Shown here: piece after piece, positions 63,849-64,000 of the stretch
Numbering within the stretch: position 1 is the stretch's first letter
How the letters are laid out: every line of letters begins with the position of its first letter
Source: Clostridia bacterium UC5.1-1D2
GTDB taxonomy: Bacteria; Bacillota; Clostridia; Lachnospirales; Lachnospiraceae
Length of the DNA: 64,000 nucleotides
Direction: 5' to 3'
Assembly (NCBI GenBank): GCA_001304855.1
Contig: BBZN01000013.1
Coordinates: 58,971-122,970, forward strand
The notes under the pieces: generated by a model
What the model was told of the DNA's origin: nothing
Seen by the model: only the letters and a program-made list of their open reading frames with translations
The model's database searches: none
Made by a program: the position numbers and the translations under genes

Positions 63849-63937
63849 GCAGAAGTACCCAAGAGGTTGAAGGGGCTCCCCTGGAAAGGGAGTAGGTCGT
63901 TAGTAGCGGCGCGAGGGTTCAAATCCCTCCTTCTGCG
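63849..63937 (+). tRNA. tRNA-Ser (anticodon GGA)
   Basis: Acceptor GCAGAAG pairs with CTTCTGC. The anticodon arm CTCCC-CTGGAAA-GGGAG gives GGA. The long variable arm and GAGGG-TTCAAAT-CCCTC T-arm are clear. It lies 60 nt after the first tRNA-Ser and probably on the same transcript. Confidence 0.95.
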
Positions 63938-64000
63938 TTAGACATTCGCATATATGCTGGTGTCGCTTGTACCTTTAAAATTGAAGACTGAATAATACAC

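Noticed and set aside
63638..63922. Minus-strand ORF of 94 residues containing GGIRTHAPLRTNGF
   Set aside because: It runs antisense through both tRNA-Ser genes. This peptide is a well-known false ORF made by tRNA-Ser sequences.
1..64000. CRISPR arrays, insertion sequences or prophage
   Set aside because: No regular direct repeats with spacers, no transposase, integrase or phage-type genes were seen on either strand.

Overview
The window looks like a chromosomal segment of a gut Lachnospiraceae-type Clostridium (Enterocloster/Hungatella/clostridioforme-like). The evidence is a Gram-positive ribosomal-protein superoperon, AGGAGG ribosome binding sites, several secreted proteins with choline-binding-type cell-wall repeats, an ECF transporter module beside truA, an oxygen-independent iron-sulfur metabolism block, and moderate GC content. 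No insertion sequence, prophage, CRISPR array or rRNA gene was seen. A caution applies throughout: about forty single-base frame breaks interrupt genes that are essential in all relatives (rplB, rplC, rpsC, secY, rpoA, secA, map, tsaD). Most are one missing base in a short homopolymer and a few are one extra base. I read these as sequencing or assembly errors and give full-length gene spans across them.

Layout. 1-2.9 kb: 3' end of adenine deaminase, an intracellular-type subtilase and, convergent, a SAM-dependent methyltransferase. 3.0-4.5 kb: a secreted cell-wall-binding repeat protein. 4.5-22 kb: the S10, spc and alpha operons (rpsJ to rplQ) with secY, adk, map and infA embedded. The rpsL-rpsG-fusA-tuf block that often precedes rpsJ is absent. 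22-28 kb: a second cell-wall-binding protein, then ecfA1-ecfA2-ecfT-truA and rplM-rpsI. 28-33 kb: a candidate non-coding transcript, a C39-like protein, a third cell-wall-binding protein, an SDR, a thioredoxin-reductase-like flavoprotein and an SH3-NlpC/P60 hydrolase. 33-39 kb: hpf, a cluster of DnaA boxes, secA and prfB (with its programmed frameshift). 39-43.5 kb, minus strand: a split chromate-transporter pair, a HelD-like helicase, and two linked genes of unknown role, one a ferredoxin. 44-51 kb: a tripartite tricarboxylate transporter, an enoate-reductase-type FMN/FeS/FAD enzyme and a LeuC/LeuD-type hydro-lyase, with an XRE regulator. 51-64 kb: ACT protein, hom, small membrane proteins, tex, tsaE-tsaB-rimI, a VWA lipoprotein, rnz, tsaD, ispD and two tRNA-Ser genes.

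Most unusual. (1) The spacers of the ribosomal-protein superoperon are long (114-256 nt) and hold recurring hairpin families, some with compensatory base changes. (2) Three perfect DnaA boxes and several near matches, all in one orientation, lie within 115 bp between hpf and secA. (3) The transporter, reductase and hydratase cluster at 42-51 kb looks like an uncharacterised pathway for an unsaturated di- or tricarboxylate. (4) A 22-nt element recurs at an almost fixed distance upstream of rnz and ispD.
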